This document shows positions 21,091 through 21,277 of a stretch of 21,277 nucleotides of DNA, one piece after another. Under the pieces are notes generated by a model. The model ran no database searches and had not been told where the DNA came from. It was given only the letters and a program-made list of their open reading frames with translations. This DNA comes from an uncultured Flavonifractor sp. Lineage in GTDB: Bacteria > Bacillota > Clostridia > Oscillospirales > Oscillospiraceae. A program made the translations under genes and the position numbers. How positions within the stretch are numbered: position 1 is the first letter of the stretch; each line of letters begins with the position of its first letter. The stretch covers positions 1 to 21,277 of the forward strand of contig CAJUDT010000035.1 of NCBI GenBank assembly GCA_910585415.1. Reading direction: 5' to 3'.

Positions 21091-21277
21091 TTTGCTTCCT
21101 CCTCACCGTCCTGCTTGGGGGGGTCCTGGTTTCGCTTGCTGTTGTTGAACATAAAAATCCGCCCGGAGACGGCCCCGGCGGCGCACAGGGCCAGCAGCAG
21201 GAGCATGGCCTTCTCCGCCCCGGCGGTGGTGAGCACCACGGCGGACAGGCCCAGAATGGCGCTGATGATATAGAGCA
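21087..21277 (-). CDS. C-terminal end of a membrane protein, possibly WecA/TagO-like
   Basis: The last 62 codons and stop of a minus-strand gene entering from the right edge. Two hydrophobic segments are visible (LYIISAILGLSAVVLTTAG and MLLLLALCAAGAVSGRIFMF), then a charged tail NNSKRNQDPPKQDGEEEAK. The YIISAILGL segment resembles the last membrane helices of polyprenyl-phosphate GlcNAc-1-phosphate transferases. Such a gene often precedes the epimerase and would share its pathway. The TGA overlaps the wecB ATG by four bases. The catalytic part is outside the window, so the family is a guess; a membrane protein is certain. Confidence 0.5.
   Translation of the reverse strand, partial: LYIISAILGLSAVVLTTAGAEKAMLLLLALCAAGAVSGRIFMFNNSKRNQDPPKQDGEEEAK

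Overview
The window looks like a chromosomal segment of a GC-rich Clostridia member of the Bacillota, most likely an Oscillospiraceae gut anaerobe of the Flavonifractor/Intestinimonas/Lawsonibacter type. This rests on four things: an N-terminally extended ribosomal protein L27 next to its processing protease Prp, a tetrahydrofolate (THF) riboswitch, strong Shine-Dalgarno sequences, and a cluster of small proteins of a kind I associate with this family. The genus is inference. I see no phage, insertion sequence, CRISPR array, rRNA or tRNA.

Layout. (1) 1-2058, minus strand: rplU-prp-rpmA, a flavodoxin-like gene, then the start of obg, driven by a clear promoter at 2156-2184. Two overlapping hairpins follow rpmA. 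(2) 2641-8444, plus strand: a one-carbon/folate island. fhs, fchA and a FolD homologue are followed by a THF riboswitch, a FolT-type ECF transporter component, and one 610-residue protein that fuses folylpolyglutamate synthase (FolC) to 5-formyl-THF cyclo-ligase. (3) 8450-9870: a bidirectional terminator, a hemolysin III/PAQR-like membrane protein and an unknown membrane protein, both on minus. (4) 9990-13444, plus: a NUDIX hydrolase, an S41-like lipoprotein and a purine permease of the NCS2 family. (5) 13497-15713, plus: a SUV3-like RNA helicase with a C-terminal zinc ribbon. (6) 15984-17840, minus: a MATE exporter and a YfcE-like phosphodiesterase. (7) 17917-19140, plus: three small uncharacterised proteins with a structured element between the first and second. 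(8) 19103-21277, minus: a membrane-anchored LolA-like protein, UDP-GlcNAc 2-epimerase, and the tail of a membrane protein that may be a WecA/TagO-type transferase.

How the genes work together. The folate island is the most coherent system. Fhs makes 10-formyl-THF, FchA closes it to methenyl-THF, and the FolD homologue reduces that to methylene-THF. The FolD homologue lacks two residues needed for cyclohydrolase activity, which would explain the separate FchA. FolT imports a folate, the FolC domain traps it by glutamylation, and the cyclo-ligase domain would turn 5-formyl-THF into methenyl-THF, the substrate shared with FchA and FolD. The riboswitch controls import and trapping through a visible Shine-Dalgarno-sequestering hairpin. 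I read this as a formyl-folate salvage and activation module. The individual parts are known; the fusion, the degenerate FolD and the arrangement are what deserve checking.

Less understood are the three-gene small-protein cluster and the bacterial SUV3-like helicase.
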